NCBI RefSeq assembly: GCF_900110375.1
Contig: NZ_FODN01000001.1
Span: 434,001 to 498,000 of the forward strand
DNA length: 64,000 nucleotides
Source of the DNA: Flavobacterium sinopsychrotolerans
GTDB lineage: Bacteria; Bacteroidota; Bacteroidia; Flavobacteriales; Flavobacteriaceae
Direction: 5' to 3'
In this document: piece after piece, positions 36,333 through 45,880 of the stretch
Layout: each line of letters opens with the position of its first letter
Position numbering within the stretch: position 1 is the first letter of the stretch
Made by a program: the position numbers and the translations under genes
Notes under the pieces: model-generated
Seen by the model: the letters and a program-made list of their open reading frames with translations, nothing else
The model's database searches: none
What the model was told of the DNA's origin: nothing

Positions 36333-37073
36333 ATGAACTTACTAGAGAATATCGACGCAAAAAATTTACCTCAACATTTAGCCATCATCATGGATGGTAA
36401 TGGGCGTTGGGCAAAACAAAAAGGACTTCTAAGAGCTTTAGGCCATGAAAGCGGTACAAAGTCAGTAAAAGTAATCATAGAAGCCAGTGCCAAACTAGGC
36501 ATTGAGTTTCTTACGCTATATGCTTTCTCAACCGAAAATTGGAACAGACCAAAACTAGAGGTTGAAACTTTAATGAAAGTACTCATCAACTCTTTAAAAA
36601 AAGAACTGACAACCCTACAGAAAAATAACATCAAGTTGAACGCTATTGGTAATCTGGAAAAACTACCAAAATCAGCCCAAAAAGAACTGCTTGACGTAAT
36701 TGAAAAAACCAAAGACAACACTCAAATGACTTTGACCCTGGCGTTAAGCTATGGTTCCAGAGAAGAAATTGTAAGTGCGGTCAGAAACATCTGTAATAAA
36801 GTTAAAAATAATATAATTTCAATAGACAGTATTGACGATTCAATTATTAATGAGCATCTTTACACGCAAAATTTACCAGACGTAGATTTATTAATACGAA
36901 CAAGTGGAGAACATAGAATAAGTAATTTTTTGTTATGGCAAATTGCCTATGCAGAATTGTATTTTACTGATATATTGTGGCCAGACTTTAAAGAACAAGA
37001 TTTATATGAGGCTATCATTAGTTATCAAAAAAGAGAACGTAGATTTGGAAAAACAAGTGAACAAATTAAATAA
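36333..37073 (+). CDS. uppS: Isoprenyl (undecaprenyl) diphosphate synthase
   Basis: A cis-prenyltransferase that extends farnesyl diphosphate to the C55 lipid carrier for peptidoglycan. Motifs: IIMDGNGRWAKQKGL (about residues 18-32), ALGHESG, TLYAFSTENWNRP, ALSYGSREEI and RTSGEHRISNFLLWQIAY with ELYFT. The start at 36333 gives MNLLENIDAKNLPQHLAII, matching family length; upstream in-frame codons overlap the porG end. 246 residues. Confidence 0.94.
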   Translation: MNLLENIDAKNLPQHLAIIMDGNGRWAKQKGLLRALGHESGTKSVKVIIEASAKLGIEFLTLYAFSTENWNRPKLEVETLMKVLINSLKKELTTLQKNNIKLNAIGNLEKLPKSAQKELLDVIEKTKDNTQMTLTLALSYGSREEIVSAVRNICNKVKNNIISIDSIDDSIINEHLYTQNLPDVDLLIRTSGEHRISNFLLWQIAYAELYFTDILWPDFKEQDLYEAIISYQKRERRFGKTSEQIK

Positions 37074-37080
37074 TTTTTTA

Positions 37081-39735
37081 GTGTTAAATAAAAGCATAAA
37101 AATAGTCCTTTCCGTTTTGATTTTTGGAAGTTTTGCTCAAATTAAAGCCCAAGAAAGAGTTCCTTTTGATCAAGGAAAAAAATACATATTAGCAGATGTG
37201 GCAGTTGTTGGAGACATCAGTTTCAACAGTCAGACCGTTGTTACCTTTTCAGGCCTACAAAAAGGCCAAGAAATCACTATTCCAGGTGAAGAAATAAGTG
37301 CTGCTATAAAAAAACTTGGTAAATTAGGTCTTTTTGATGAAATTTCGTTCTATGTTAATAAAATACAGAATGACAGTATTTATCTTGATTTAAATATTGT
37401 TGAATTGCCTAAATTGAATCAAGTAAAATTTGTAGGTGTTAAGAAAAATAAAACTGAAGGTTTAATCAAAGACAATAGCCTTAATAAAGGTAAAGTAGTT
37501 AATGAAAACTTGATTACTACCACCAAAAACTACATTGAAAACAAATACAAGAAAGACGGCTACTACAACACAAAAGTAAACATAAACACTGTCAAAGACA
37601 CCGCTGCAGTAAATCAGGTCAACATGCTTGTAACAATTGACAAGGGTGACAAAGTAAAAATTCAAAAAATTGATTTCGTAGGCAATACAAAAATATCCGA
37701 CAATGCTTTGCGTAAAGCGATGAAGGAAACCAAGCAAAAGAAATTTACCCGTATTTTGAAAGCTTCAAAATTTATAAAAGATAAATATAAAACCGATTTA
37801 GAAAAAGTAATTGAATCCTACAAAGAAAAAGGATATAGAGATGCTCGCATAGTTTCGGATTCTGTCACATTTGACAAAGCTAAAAATGCGTTGTCTATAA
37901 AAATAAATGTAGAAGAAGGTAATAAATATTATTTTGGAAACATTAAATTTTTAGGAAATACAGTATACACAGATCAAGGATTAAGCCGAGTTTTAGGGGT
38001 TAAAAAAGGAGAAACTTATAATGGTGTTCTTCTTGAAAAAAGAATTGCAGACAAGTCTAAACCAGATGCAGAAGACATCACGAATTTATACCAAAATAAT
38101 GGGTATTTATTTTCTAATATAAATGCCGTTGAAGTAAAAACAGCAAACGACACTATTGATTTTGAGATACGAATCACGGAAGGTCCAATTGCTTATTTTA
38201 ACAAAATTACGGTTGTAGGCAATGACAAAACGAATGACCGCGTAATTTACCGTGAATTAAGAACAAAACCAGGAGAAAAATACAGCAAAGAAGAATTAGT
38301 TAGAACCATTCGTGAAATAGGACAATTAGGATTTTTTGATCCTGAAGCGATTGATCCAAAGTTTAAGAATGTTGATTCAGGAGCAGGAACTGTTGATATT
38401 GAATACAATCTTGTAGAGAAAGGATCAAGCCAAATCGAACTTCAAGGAGGTTATGGTGGTGGTGGTTTCATTGGTACGCTTGGACTATCCTTCAATAACT
38501 TTTCGGCAAGAAATATACTAAACAAAGAAGCGTATAAGCCACTTCCTATGGGAGACGGTCAGAAAGTCTCTTTGCGTTTGCAAGCCAGTACCTTCTTTCA
38601 AACCTATAGTGTATCATTTTCAGAACCATGGTTTGGGGGTAAAAAACCAGTATCTTTTAGCACCTCGTTGTCATACAGTAAACAGTTTTTAAATAATTTT
38701 GTCACTCAGAAAGCAGATAAAACCAAAAGTTTTAACATCTTGACATTATCCGTAGGTTTAGCGAAAAGACTTACCGTACCAGATGATTTCTTCGTATTGT
38801 CACAATCTATAAGTTACCAACATTATGATTTAAATAATTACAATACCGGATTATTTACATTTGGAGACGGAGCGTCTAGAAACTTAGCGTATACAATAGG
38901 ACTAACTAGAAACAATAAAGGAGTTAACCCAATATTTCCAACGTATGGTTCCGAATTTAGTATTTCGGCAAAACTAACACCTCCTTATTCCTTGATTAAT
39001 GGAGTTGATTACGCAACATTAGGAGATAAAGAAGAGTATAAATTAAAAAATACTGTTGACAGATCCAACCAAGCTGATGCAAATGGAAATACAGTTCAGA
39101 TAGGTGATTATATAGATGCAGAAGGAAATAAAGTCTTCAAATTTGAAGACGCAGCAGCAGATCCAGCTAAAGTAGATCAAAAGAAATTTAATTGGTTAGA
39201 ATATTACAAAATCAAATTCAAGGCAGATTGGTACACTAAGATTTACGGTAAACTAGTACTTAGAGCCTTAACTGAATTTGGATTTCTTGGAGCCTATAAT
39301 CAAGAAAGAGGTGCTGTTCCTTTTGAACGATTCTACCTTGGTGGTGATGGTTTAGCAAATTACTCAATGGATGGTAGAGAGACTATTCAATTGAGAGGAT
39401 ACCCAAACAACTCATTGACGCCAGTAAATAACACAGGGGATCAAATTGGAGCTACTGTTTTCAACAAATTCTCTATGGAGTTGCGTTATCCAATAACATT
39501 AAAATCATCAGCATCAATTTATGCATTAGCATTTATGGAGGCAGGTTCATCATATAAAGATTTCAAAAGTTATAATCCTTTTGCTTTGAGTCGTTCTGCA
39601 GGAGTTGGATTACGTGTATTTATGCCTGCATTTGGTTTATTAGGAATAGATTTTGGTCACGGTTTTGATGCATTACCAGGACAAGCAAAAGCAAATGGAT
39701 GGGAAACCCATTTTATCATTGGACAACAATTCTAA
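37081..39735 (+). CDS. bamA: Outer-membrane protein assembly factor BamA
   Basis: An 884-residue outer-membrane protein that inserts beta-barrels. After the signal peptide (ending FAQIKAQ) come repeated POTRA domains with the family pattern (GLFDEISFYVN, KIQKIDFVGNTKISDNALRK, NKITVVGNDKTNDRVIYREL), then a barrel with GGGFIGTLGLSFNNFSARN and a C-terminal VGLRVFMPAFGLLGIDFGHG plus Phe as last residue. No ATG suits the signal peptide: GTG at 37081 is preferred, GTG at 37057 is an alternative overlapping uppS. Upstream ATG frames run inside uppS. Confidence 0.93.
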   Translation: MLNKSIKIVLSVLIFGSFAQIKAQERVPFDQGKKYILADVAVVGDISFNSQTVVTFSGLQKGQEITIPGEEISAAIKKLGKLGLFDEISFYVNKIQNDSIYLDLNIVELPKLNQVKFVGVKKNKTEGLIKDNSLNKGKVVNENLITTTKNYIENKYKKDGYYNTKVNINTVKDTAAVNQVNMLVTIDKGDKVKIQKIDFVGNTKISDNALRKAMKETKQKKFTRILKASKFIKDKYKTDLEKVIESYKEKGYRDARIVSDSVTFDKAKNALSIKINVEEGNKYYFGNIKFLGNTVYTDQGLSRVLGVKKGETYNGVLLEKRIADKSKPDAEDITNLYQNNGYLFSNINAVEVKTANDTIDFEIRITEGPIAYFNKITVVGNDKTNDRVIYRELRTKPGEKYSKEELVRTIREIGQLGFFDPEAIDPKFKNVDSGAGTVDIEYNLVEKGSSQIELQGGYGGGGFIGTLGLSFNNFSARNILNKEAYKPLPMGDGQKVSLRLQASTFFQTYSVSFSEPWFGGKKPVSFSTSLSYSKQFLNNFVTQKADKTKSFNILTLSVGLAKRLTVPDDFFVLSQSISYQHYDLNNYNTGLFTFGDGASRNLAYTIGLTRNNKGVNPIFPTYGSEFSISAKLTPPYSLINGVDYATLGDKEEYKLKNTVDRSNQADANGNTVQIGDYIDAEGNKVFKFEDAAADPAKVDQKKFNWLEYYKIKFKADWYTKIYGKLVLRALTEFGFLGAYNQERGAVPFERFYLGGDGLANYSMDGRETIQLRGYPNNSLTPVNNTGDQIGATVFNKFSMELRYPITLKSSASIYALAFMEAGSSYKDFKSYNPFALSRSAGVGLRVFMPAFGLLGIDFGHGFDALPGQAKANGWETHFIIGQQF

Positions 39736-39771
39736 AAAAATTGATTTTAGATTTTCTAATACAGTACCGTT

Positions 39772-40794
39772 ATGAGAAAACAATTTTTATATCTATTTTT
39801 AAGCTTAGTAATTGTACAAACAATTAATGCGCAAACCAGAGGAACAAAAGTAGGTTACATTGATATGGAATACATATTACAAAATGTACCCGATTATACT
39901 GAGGCAACAATTCAATTAGAGCAAAAGGCTCAAAAGTGGAAACAAGAAATTGAAACCAAGAAAGTTGAACTTAATAAGATAAAAGACGCTTTAAAAGCGG
40001 AAAAAGCATTACTCACAAAAGAGCTTATTGATGAAAGAGAAACTGAAATAAAGTTTTTGGAAAATGAAATGTTAGAGTATCAACAGAAAAGATTTGGACC
40101 AAATGGTGATTTAATTCAGCAAAAATCTATTTTGGCAATGCCAATTCAAGACCAAGTTTTTACCGCAATTCAAGATATAGCTGTAGCAAAAAAATATGAT
40201 TTTGTTTTTGACAAATCATCCGATTTAACAATGCTTTTTGCTGACAAACGATTTGACATTAGTGACCAGGTCCTTCGCGTTTTAAACCGTTCCGAAAAAC
40301 GAGAACAGTTGACTAAAAAACAATTAAAAGAAGAAGAATCTAAACAAAACAGAGAAGACGCTTTAGATGACAATCCTATATTAGCGGAAAGACAAAAAGC
40401 CTTGGATGAGAAAAAAACATCCAGAGAAAAAATACTGGCCGACAGAAAATTAATTCAGGAACAAAAGAAAAAAGAATTTGATGACAAAAGGAAACAAATT
40501 CAAGCGGACAGAGAAGCCAAAAAAAATGGCACGATTTCTGCAAATGTTAAAATAGAAGAGACCGCAAAAACTAAAATTGATAATGATTCTAACAATGCTA
40601 GTGCAAAAGATAGTATTGAAAAATTGAAACAAAATCAAGCTGATGCAAAAGCGCAAACATTAGAAGACCGTAAGAAAGTTATTGAAGATCGTAAAAAAGC
40701 TTTAGAGGAAAAAAGAAAAAAAATACTGGAAGAAAGAGAAGCTATTAAAAAAGCTAAAGAAGAAAAATTAAAAGAAAACACAAACAATAATTAA
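39772..40794 (+). CDS. OmpH/Skp-family periplasmic chaperone, long coiled-coil form
   Basis: A 340-residue exported protein (signal ending near INAQT) with a Skp-like domain (VGYIDMEYILQNVPDYTEAT) and a long Lys/Glu/Arg-rich helical tail (EDRKKVIEDRKKALEEKRKK). The tail doubles the length compared with the paralogue next door. Skp proteins hold unfolded outer-membrane proteins for BamA, which is encoded directly upstream. Confidence 0.9.
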   Translation: MRKQFLYLFLSLVIVQTINAQTRGTKVGYIDMEYILQNVPDYTEATIQLEQKAQKWKQEIETKKVELNKIKDALKAEKALLTKELIDERETEIKFLENEMLEYQQKRFGPNGDLIQQKSILAMPIQDQVFTAIQDIAVAKKYDFVFDKSSDLTMLFADKRFDISDQVLRVLNRSEKREQLTKKQLKEEESKQNREDALDDNPILAERQKALDEKKTSREKILADRKLIQEQKKKEFDDKRKQIQADREAKKNGTISANVKIEETAKTKIDNDSNNASAKDSIEKLKQNQADAKAQTLEDRKKVIEDRKKALEEKRKKILEEREAIKKAKEEKLKENTNNN

Positions 40795-40815
40795 TTACTT
40801 AATATTTTAAAAACG

Positions 40816-41316
40816 ATGAAACAAATCAAAACTTTATTAATTGCTGCAATATTTATCTTAGGAGCAAACCAAACTATGAATGCACAAGCAAAAACTGCGC
40901 ATGTTGATGTAAGCGAAATTATGACAAAAATGCCTGCAATGTTAGATGCTCAAAAACAACTAGATAAATTGAGTACTACCTATGATGGTGAATACAAAAA
41001 AATGGTTGAAGAATACCAAGGAAAATTAAAAAAATACGAAGCAGAAGCTGCAACCGTTACTGAAATTGTAAATGGAGAGCGTTCTAAAGAAGTACAGGAC
41101 ATGCAAAAAAGAATTGTTGACTTTAGAGACAATGCTCAAAAAGAATTACAACAAAAAGAATCTGATATCGTAAAACCATTAATGGAGAAAGTTAGAGCTT
41201 CTATCCAAAAAGTAGGAAAAGCTAAAGGATTTCAATATGTGTTAGATGGTTCTACACTTTTACTTGCAGATGGTCCAAACTTGACTGCTGATGTAAAAAA
41301 AGATTTAGGTTTCTAA
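40816..41316 (+). CDS. OmpH/Skp-family periplasmic chaperone, standard form
   Basis: A 166-residue exported protein (signal ending near MNAQA) of canonical Skp size with AHVDVSEIMTKMPAMLDAQK, a coiled-coil middle and the C-terminal KAKGFQYVLDGSTLLLADG. Paralogue of the previous gene, 21 bases after it, and last of the envelope operon before a terminator. Confidence 0.92.
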   Translation: MKQIKTLLIAAIFILGANQTMNAQAKTAHVDVSEIMTKMPAMLDAQKQLDKLSTTYDGEYKKMVEEYQGKLKKYEAEAATVTEIVNGERSKEVQDMQKRIVDFRDNAQKELQQKESDIVKPLMEKVRASIQKVGKAKGFQYVLDGSTLLLADGPNLTADVKKDLGF

Positions 41317-41336
41317 AAAAATCACAATTCACACAA

Positions 41337-41375
41337 AAAACTGCTCACCTCCAATTGGATTTGAGCAGTTTTTTT
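41337..41375 (+). terminator. Terminator of the envelope operon
   Basis: CTGCTCA at 41341-41347 pairs with TGAGCAG at 41362-41368 (extended by A/T pairs), followed by seven T. Confidence 0.85.
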
Positions 41376-41426
41376 GTTTAAAATAAATTTTAGGAAAATT
41401 AAGCATTAGCGCTTAACTTTGTTTAC

Positions 41427-42206
41427 ATGAATAGCAATAATCAACCTATAGGAATTTTTGACTCGGGAATTGGCGGAACATCAATTTGGTCTGCAATTCA
41501 TCAATTGCTGCCTAATGAAAAGACAATATATCTTGCTGACAGTAAAAATGCGCCTTACGGACAAAAATCTAAAGAGGAGATTGTTGCCTTAAGCATGAAA
41601 AATACTGATTTTCTTCTTGAGATGAATTGTAAGTTAATTGTAGTTGCTTGTAATACTGCAACTACCAACGCAATTCAGGAGCTACGAGCTAAATATAACG
41701 TTCCTTTCATAGGAATAGAACCCGCTATAAAACCAGCAGTAACTCATTCTAAAACACAAACAATAGGAATCCTGGCTACACAAGGAACGTTGAACAGTGA
41801 GCTTTTCAACAAAACTACAGAGAAGTACCAAGACACAAAAATAATTGAGCAAGTAGGACACGGATTAGTCCAGCTCATTGAAAACGGAGATATCAATTCA
41901 CCAGAGATGATTAAACTGCTTCGCTCCTATCTGACTCCGATGATTGAAGCTAATATCGATTATCTAGTCTTAGGTTGTAGTCATTATCCGTATTTGATCC
42001 CTCAAATAAAAAAAATCCTTCCAGAACATATTCACATCATCGATTCTGGTGAAGCTGTAGCAAAACAGACTCAAAAAATATTACGAGAAAAAGTAGGCTT
42101 TTCATCGGCAGAAAATAGTCAGCCCATTTTCTATACCAATACAAATGCAAAAGTTTTGACTGAAATATTAGAAAATAAATTTACGGTTGAAAAAAAAGAA
42201 TTCTAG
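41427..42206 (+). CDS. murI: Glutamate racemase
   Basis: A 259-residue enzyme that makes D-glutamate for peptidoglycan. Motifs: FDSGIGGTSIW (N-terminal), YLADSKNAPYG, VVACNTATTNAI with the first catalytic Cys (about residue 73) and VLGCSHYPYLIP with the second (about residue 184). TAACTTTG at 41414-41421 resembles a -7 box. Convergent with the gamma carbonic anhydrase gene (8 bases). Confidence 0.95.
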   Translation: MNSNNQPIGIFDSGIGGTSIWSAIHQLLPNEKTIYLADSKNAPYGQKSKEEIVALSMKNTDFLLEMNCKLIVVACNTATTNAIQELRAKYNVPFIGIEPAIKPAVTHSKTQTIGILATQGTLNSELFNKTTEKYQDTKIIEQVGHGLVQLIENGDINSPEMIKLLRSYLTPMIEANIDYLVLGCSHYPYLIPQIKKILPEHIHIIDSGEAVAKQTQKILREKVGFSSAENSQPIFYTNTNAKVLTEILENKFTVEKKEF

Positions 42207-42214
42207 AACATTAT

Positions 42215-42730
42215 TTATTCTTCTTTAAACCAACTCGAATACATCACGTAATTATTAGAAATACGCTCAATTTCACCAGCAAAGTCTGATTGATCAATGT
42301 CTTTAACTTTCTTTGCAGGAACACCCGCCCAGATTGTACCAGAACCCACAATTGTATTCTGAGTAATTACAGCACCGGCGGCTACAATAGAGTTACTTTC
42401 GATAATACAATCATCCATCACAATTGCTCCCATTCCTATCAAAACATTGTCATGAATAACACAGCCATGCACAATGGCATTATGACCAATAGAAACGTTA
42501 TTGCCTATAATTGTAGGATGCTTTTTATACGTACAATGAATAATAGCACCATCTTGAATGTTAACTTTATTTCCAATTTTAATAAAATTCACATCACCCC
42601 GTATTACAGCATTAAACCAAACGCTGCAACTTTTTCCAAAAGTCACTTCACCAACAATAGTGGCATTTTCGGCTACGTAACAATCTTCAGGAATAGAAGG
42701 TGATTTACCGTTAACAGATTTAATTAGCAT
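42215..42730 (-). CDS. Gamma-carbonic-anhydrase-family hexapeptide protein
   Basis: A 171-residue left-handed beta-helix protein with repeated (I/V)-G-x-x-x hexapeptides and the metal-site His pattern (HCTYKKHPTIIGNNVSIGHN, VHGCVIH). It is of the YrdA/PaaY type; carbonic anhydrase activity is not assured. Follows the PorP/SprF gene by 11 bases in the same direction. Confidence 0.9.
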   Translation of the reverse strand: MLIKSVNGKSPSIPEDCYVAENATIVGEVTFGKSCSVWFNAVIRGDVNFIKIGNKVNIQDGAIIHCTYKKHPTIIGNNVSIGHNAIVHGCVIHDNVLIGMGAIVMDDCIIESNSIVAAGAVITQNTIVGSGTIWAGVPAKKVKDIDQSDFAGEIERISNNYVMYSSWFKEE

Positions 42731-42741
42731 AATAAAGTAAA

Positions 42742-43740
42742 TTAATTGATTGCAGGGCAGTTACACTCGTATTTTTCTCGTTTGCAAAACAAATTGATTC
42801 CCAACGTAATTTGGTGATACCCCCCATTATCAAATTTAACATCCCCAGTTACCTGTGAATATGTATATGCAAACATGAAGTTATTGTAGTTAACCCCAAC
42901 AATTGGAGTGAAATATTGTAATTTTTGATTCGATACACTATTACCATTGAGATATTCAGCACTATCAAAACTTCTTCTATAGGACAATCCGCCCCAAAGC
43001 GTTCCAAAGTCTAAATTTTTATAGGCTTTTAAGTTAATATCAATAGATTTTTCTTTAGTTTTTTCCACTAATTGAAATAAAACGGATGGTTCCCATAATA
43101 TTTTTTCTTTATTTCCAAAAACATAGCCCGCACTCAACAAATATTTCCTTAAATTATCACTTTCGTATTCCGTATAAATTTCTCTTCTGGTTTCTATGGC
43201 ATTTTTAACCGTTGCATGTGCATAAAAATCCAAAAAATTATACGAGGCACCAATATCGACATTAAAATAAGAATCCTTTTCTACAATAGAACCGTCAACA
43301 ATAGGGTCATAATCACCAGACTGTAAGAACTCAGTTTGATCTAATTGACTTTGGATTAATCCCGCACTGACACCAAAAGACAATTGATTTAAATCAATCT
43401 CATCTCTAGAAAACATAATGTGATGAGCAAAACTAAATTTCACTCCTTTTTGAGAATGATATCCATTTTTATCATTGAAAACAATTATTCCTGCACCAGA
43501 TTTTTCACCTACTCTACCATTAAAACTTAAGGTTTGCATTTGAGGAGCATCTGACTGATCAAACCATTGCTTGCGGGCTGTAAGTCTGACTTTAGCACAA
43601 TTAGCAGCTCCAGCCATTGAAGGATGAATCAGATAATAGTTATCAGAAAGATAATCAGAATATACCGCAATTCCTTCTTGTGAAAAAGAGTACTGATAAA
43701 CAAAAAAAGAAAGTAGTAAAAATCTAAATTTTATAAACAT
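42742..43740 (-). CDS. PorP/SprF-family type IX secretion membrane protein
   Basis: A 332-residue outer-membrane protein with a signal peptide (ending near QYSFSQ) and the family start YSDYLSDNYYLIHPSMAGAA, followed by barrel strands and a short Cys-containing tail (KREKYECNCPAIN). SprF-like proteins help export partner adhesins; no SprB-like adhesin is nearby, so this is an orphan copy. ATG at 43740 is used because the upstream triplet is GTG. Confidence 0.88.
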   Translation of the reverse strand: MFIKFRFLLLSFFVYQYSFSQEGIAVYSDYLSDNYYLIHPSMAGAANCAKVRLTARKQWFDQSDAPQMQTLSFNGRVGEKSGAGIIVFNDKNGYHSQKGVKFSFAHHIMFSRDEIDLNQLSFGVSAGLIQSQLDQTEFLQSGDYDPIVDGSIVEKDSYFNVDIGASYNFLDFYAHATVKNAIETRREIYTEYESDNLRKYLLSAGYVFGNKEKILWEPSVLFQLVEKTKEKSIDINLKAYKNLDFGTLWGGLSYRRSFDSAEYLNGNSVSNQKLQYFTPIVGVNYNNFMFAYTYSQVTGDVKFDNGGYHQITLGINLFCKREKYECNCPAIN

Positions 43741-43901
43741 CACGAGTAATAAAAAATGAAAAAATCTAAATCAATAAAAATATCAAAAAAGAGGAAATGC
43801 TTGATCTAAAAATTAAACTAAAGTTAATTTATTCATTAAAAAATCAAATATAGTTATTCGTAGAAAATAACTTTAGTAAATTTGTGAAAATTTCAAAAGC
43901 C

Positions 43902-44801
43902 ATGAACAAAGTTACTATAAAAGAAACACAAAACCCAACCATACTAAAGTTTGAATTTCAAGAATTTATCACTCAAAATGAAAGTTTTGAATTTAAAAAC
44001 ATTGATGAAGCCAAAACATCACCGCTAGCACAACAATTGTTTTACCTACCCTTTGTAAAAACAATTTATATCTCCGGAAATTTTATCGCAATCGAAAAAT
44101 ACAGTATTGTTGAATGGGAAGATGTTAAAGATGCTGTAGCAGAACAGATTGAAAAATTCGTGACCGATGGCGGGACAATAATTACTGTTGACGAAAATAA
44201 AACGAAGAAACAGCCCGTAACCGTTTATGGAGAATCCACTCCAAATCCTGCTGCTTTAAAATTTGTAGTAAGCAAAATGCTGACTAAAAATGCTATAGAA
44301 TTCAAAAACATTGATCAAACTGCCGCTTCACCATTAGCTAAAGAGCTTTTCAAATTTCCTTATGTAAAAGAAATTTTTATTGATGAAAATTATATTTCAG
44401 TAACCAAATATGAAATCAATGATTGGCAAGAGATCACGTTAGAACTGAGAAGTTTCATCAAACAGTATATTGAAAACGGAGGAACTGTTTTAGATGAAAA
44501 TTATGTTGCTGCAGTGACAGCAGAAGAAACTGTTAAGGCAAAAGAATTTGACACACTGGATGTGACATCGCAACAAATCATCAACATATTAGAAGAATAT
44601 GTAAAACCTGCCGTACAAGCTGACGGTGGAAATATCGCATTTGACTCTTACAACGAAAATGACAAAACCGTAAAAGTGATCTTGCAAGGTGCCTGCAGCG
44701 GTTGTCCTTCTTCCACTTTTACATTAAAAAGTGGTATCGAAAACATGCTGAAAAGTATGCTCAACGATGAAAGCATCAAAGTTGAAGCCGTAAATGCATA
44801 A
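43902..44801 (+). CDS. Nfu/NifU-type Fe-S cluster carrier with two Nfu_N-like domains
   Basis: A 299-residue cytoplasmic protein. Two tandem Nfu N-terminal-like domains (about residues 3-85 and 105-190) share the pattern NP..LKF, ..FKNIDxAxxSPLAxxLFxxPFVK and I-x-V-x-KYxIxxW. A NifU C-terminal domain (about 215-299) has the Fe-S cluster site GACSGCPSSTFTLKSGIENM. It is inferred to carry Fe-S clusters to target enzymes. The start at 43902 is ATG; an upstream GTG is less likely. Longer than the usual one-Nfu_N form. Confidence 0.9.
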   Translation: MNKVTIKETQNPTILKFEFQEFITQNESFEFKNIDEAKTSPLAQQLFYLPFVKTIYISGNFIAIEKYSIVEWEDVKDAVAEQIEKFVTDGGTIITVDENKTKKQPVTVYGESTPNPAALKFVVSKMLTKNAIEFKNIDQTAASPLAKELFKFPYVKEIFIDENYISVTKYEINDWQEITLELRSFIKQYIENGGTVLDENYVAAVTAEETVKAKEFDTLDVTSQQIINILEEYVKPAVQADGGNIAFDSYNENDKTVKVILQGACSGCPSSTFTLKSGIENMLKSMLNDESIKVEAVNA

Positions 44802-44915
44802 ACAAAAAATACTATCATATTGACAATCTTATTGTTAAGTTGAATTTTTACCTTTTTTAAATGTTCAATTTAAAAAAAATTGGTAAATTTATATTTCACT
44901 TAACAAATAGAAATC

Positions 44916-45116
44916 ATGTCAATATTAAAAGTAATTGAAATACTTTCAAGCTCTGAAATAAGCTGGGAAGATGCAGCCCGAAAAGGAGTTGCTAAAGCGT
45001 CAAAATCCGTAAAACACATCCGTTCTGTCTATATTCATGAACAAAGTGCAACAGTAAGCGATGGGGCCATTACAGAATTTCGAGTGAATCTCAAATTGAC
45101 TTTCGAACTCGAATAA
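44916..45116 (+). CDS. Dodecin
   Basis: A 66-residue protein that forms a 12-mer and binds flavins. The family pattern is present: VIEILSSSEISWEDAARKGV, AKASKSVKHIRSVYI and a strand-rich end FRVNLKLTFELE. Length agrees with the family. Confidence 0.92.
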   Translation: MSILKVIEILSSSEISWEDAARKGVAKASKSVKHIRSVYIHEQSATVSDGAITEFRVNLKLTFELE

Positions 45117-45136
45117 AGAACTTAACAAAACAAATC

Positions 45137-45165
45137 AAAGCGTTTCATTCGAGACGCTTTTTTTT
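45137..45165 (+). terminator. Terminator after dodecin
   Basis: AAAGCGT at 45137-45143 pairs with ACGCTTT at 45154-45160, followed by a T tract. Confidence 0.85.
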
Positions 45166-45252
45166 AGAAGCTATTCCCGTTATCCGTTGCAATTTTCCTA
45201 GTGCTGAAAAAATTCAGCACTAGAAAGGATTTCCACTACTACCGGGGCTAAA
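45165..45252 (-). ncRNA. Structured intergenic element (TAGCCC...TAGCT family), copy 2
   Basis: Read on the minus strand it begins TTTTAGCCCCGG, continues GTGGAAATCCTTT, holds a perfect 11-bp stem (CTAGTGCTGAA / TTCAGCACTAG), then TTGCAACGGATAACGGGAAT and ends AGCTTCT. Ends and order of blocks match the element at 16151-16296, with a different central hairpin. Repeat or structured RNA; function unknown. Confidence 0.5.
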
Positions 45253-45298
45253 ACGACCCCATGAACGAATTACATTCAGAAGCTAGTCCACATTTAAT

Positions 45299-45797
45299 TG
45301 GCTTCACGATGCCAAACAACTGACTAATTACAGTTTGAAACATTTTTATGACAATAAAAAATCCTTTTTTGTTTTTACATCAAATCTAGACGAAGCCTTT
45401 ACCACCGCATATTAAGAAACTAAAGACAATATGATTCCAGCTTCTGATTCGGTGATGGCAAAAAACGTATTTCAACTGAGTATCTATTTCAGTAATTCTT
45501 ACTATGAAAAAGTCAGCCTTCAAATGCTGCTGGTCACACAACATGGAATTGAGTACCAATCCGCATACTCGAATTGGATGGATTTGGCTTTAAATTATCC
45601 CAAAAAAACAAAGAATTAGCCATTTATGGAGAACAGGCCTTAGTGCTTTGCACAAAAACAGCCAGTATATCCCCAATGTTGTTTTGTCCGGGACACAAAA
45701 AGAATCTAACATTGCCTTTTTTAAATTCCCGCTACCAAAACCAGGAAACACTCTTTTAGCGGTACCAAAACAAAACCTGTTTAATGCCAATTACTGA
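45299..45797 (+). pseudogene. Decayed 3' end of a YyaL-like (DUF255, thioredoxin-domain) gene
   Basis: Translation from 45299 gives WLHDAKQLTNYSLKHFYDNK, then KSFFVFTSNLDEAFTTAY, an in-frame TAA, ETKDNMIPASDSVMAKN and SAYSNWMDLALNY. The match then moves to the next frame (KELAIYGEQAL) and again to a third (YIPNVVLSGTQKESN), ending at 45797. This order of motifs is the C-terminal part of YyaL / SSP411-type proteins. One stop and two frameshifts within 170 codons and loss of the upstream two thirds make it a dead remnant. No single frame of it is likely to be a gene. Confidence 0.85.
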
Positions 45798-45880
45798 TTT
45801 TCAGCAAATTATTAATGATTTAATAAAGCAATCATAGAAAAAAATGTTTAATATTGTAGGACTAATCAAATAAAAATACC

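Noticed and set aside
36943..37080. Long ATG-initiated N-terminus of bamA
   Set aside because: It lies inside uppS and precedes the signal peptide; GTG at 37081 fits the family.
45431..45759. Two ORFs of 60-62 aa as small genes
   Set aside because: They are frame-shifted pieces of one YyaL-like pseudogene.
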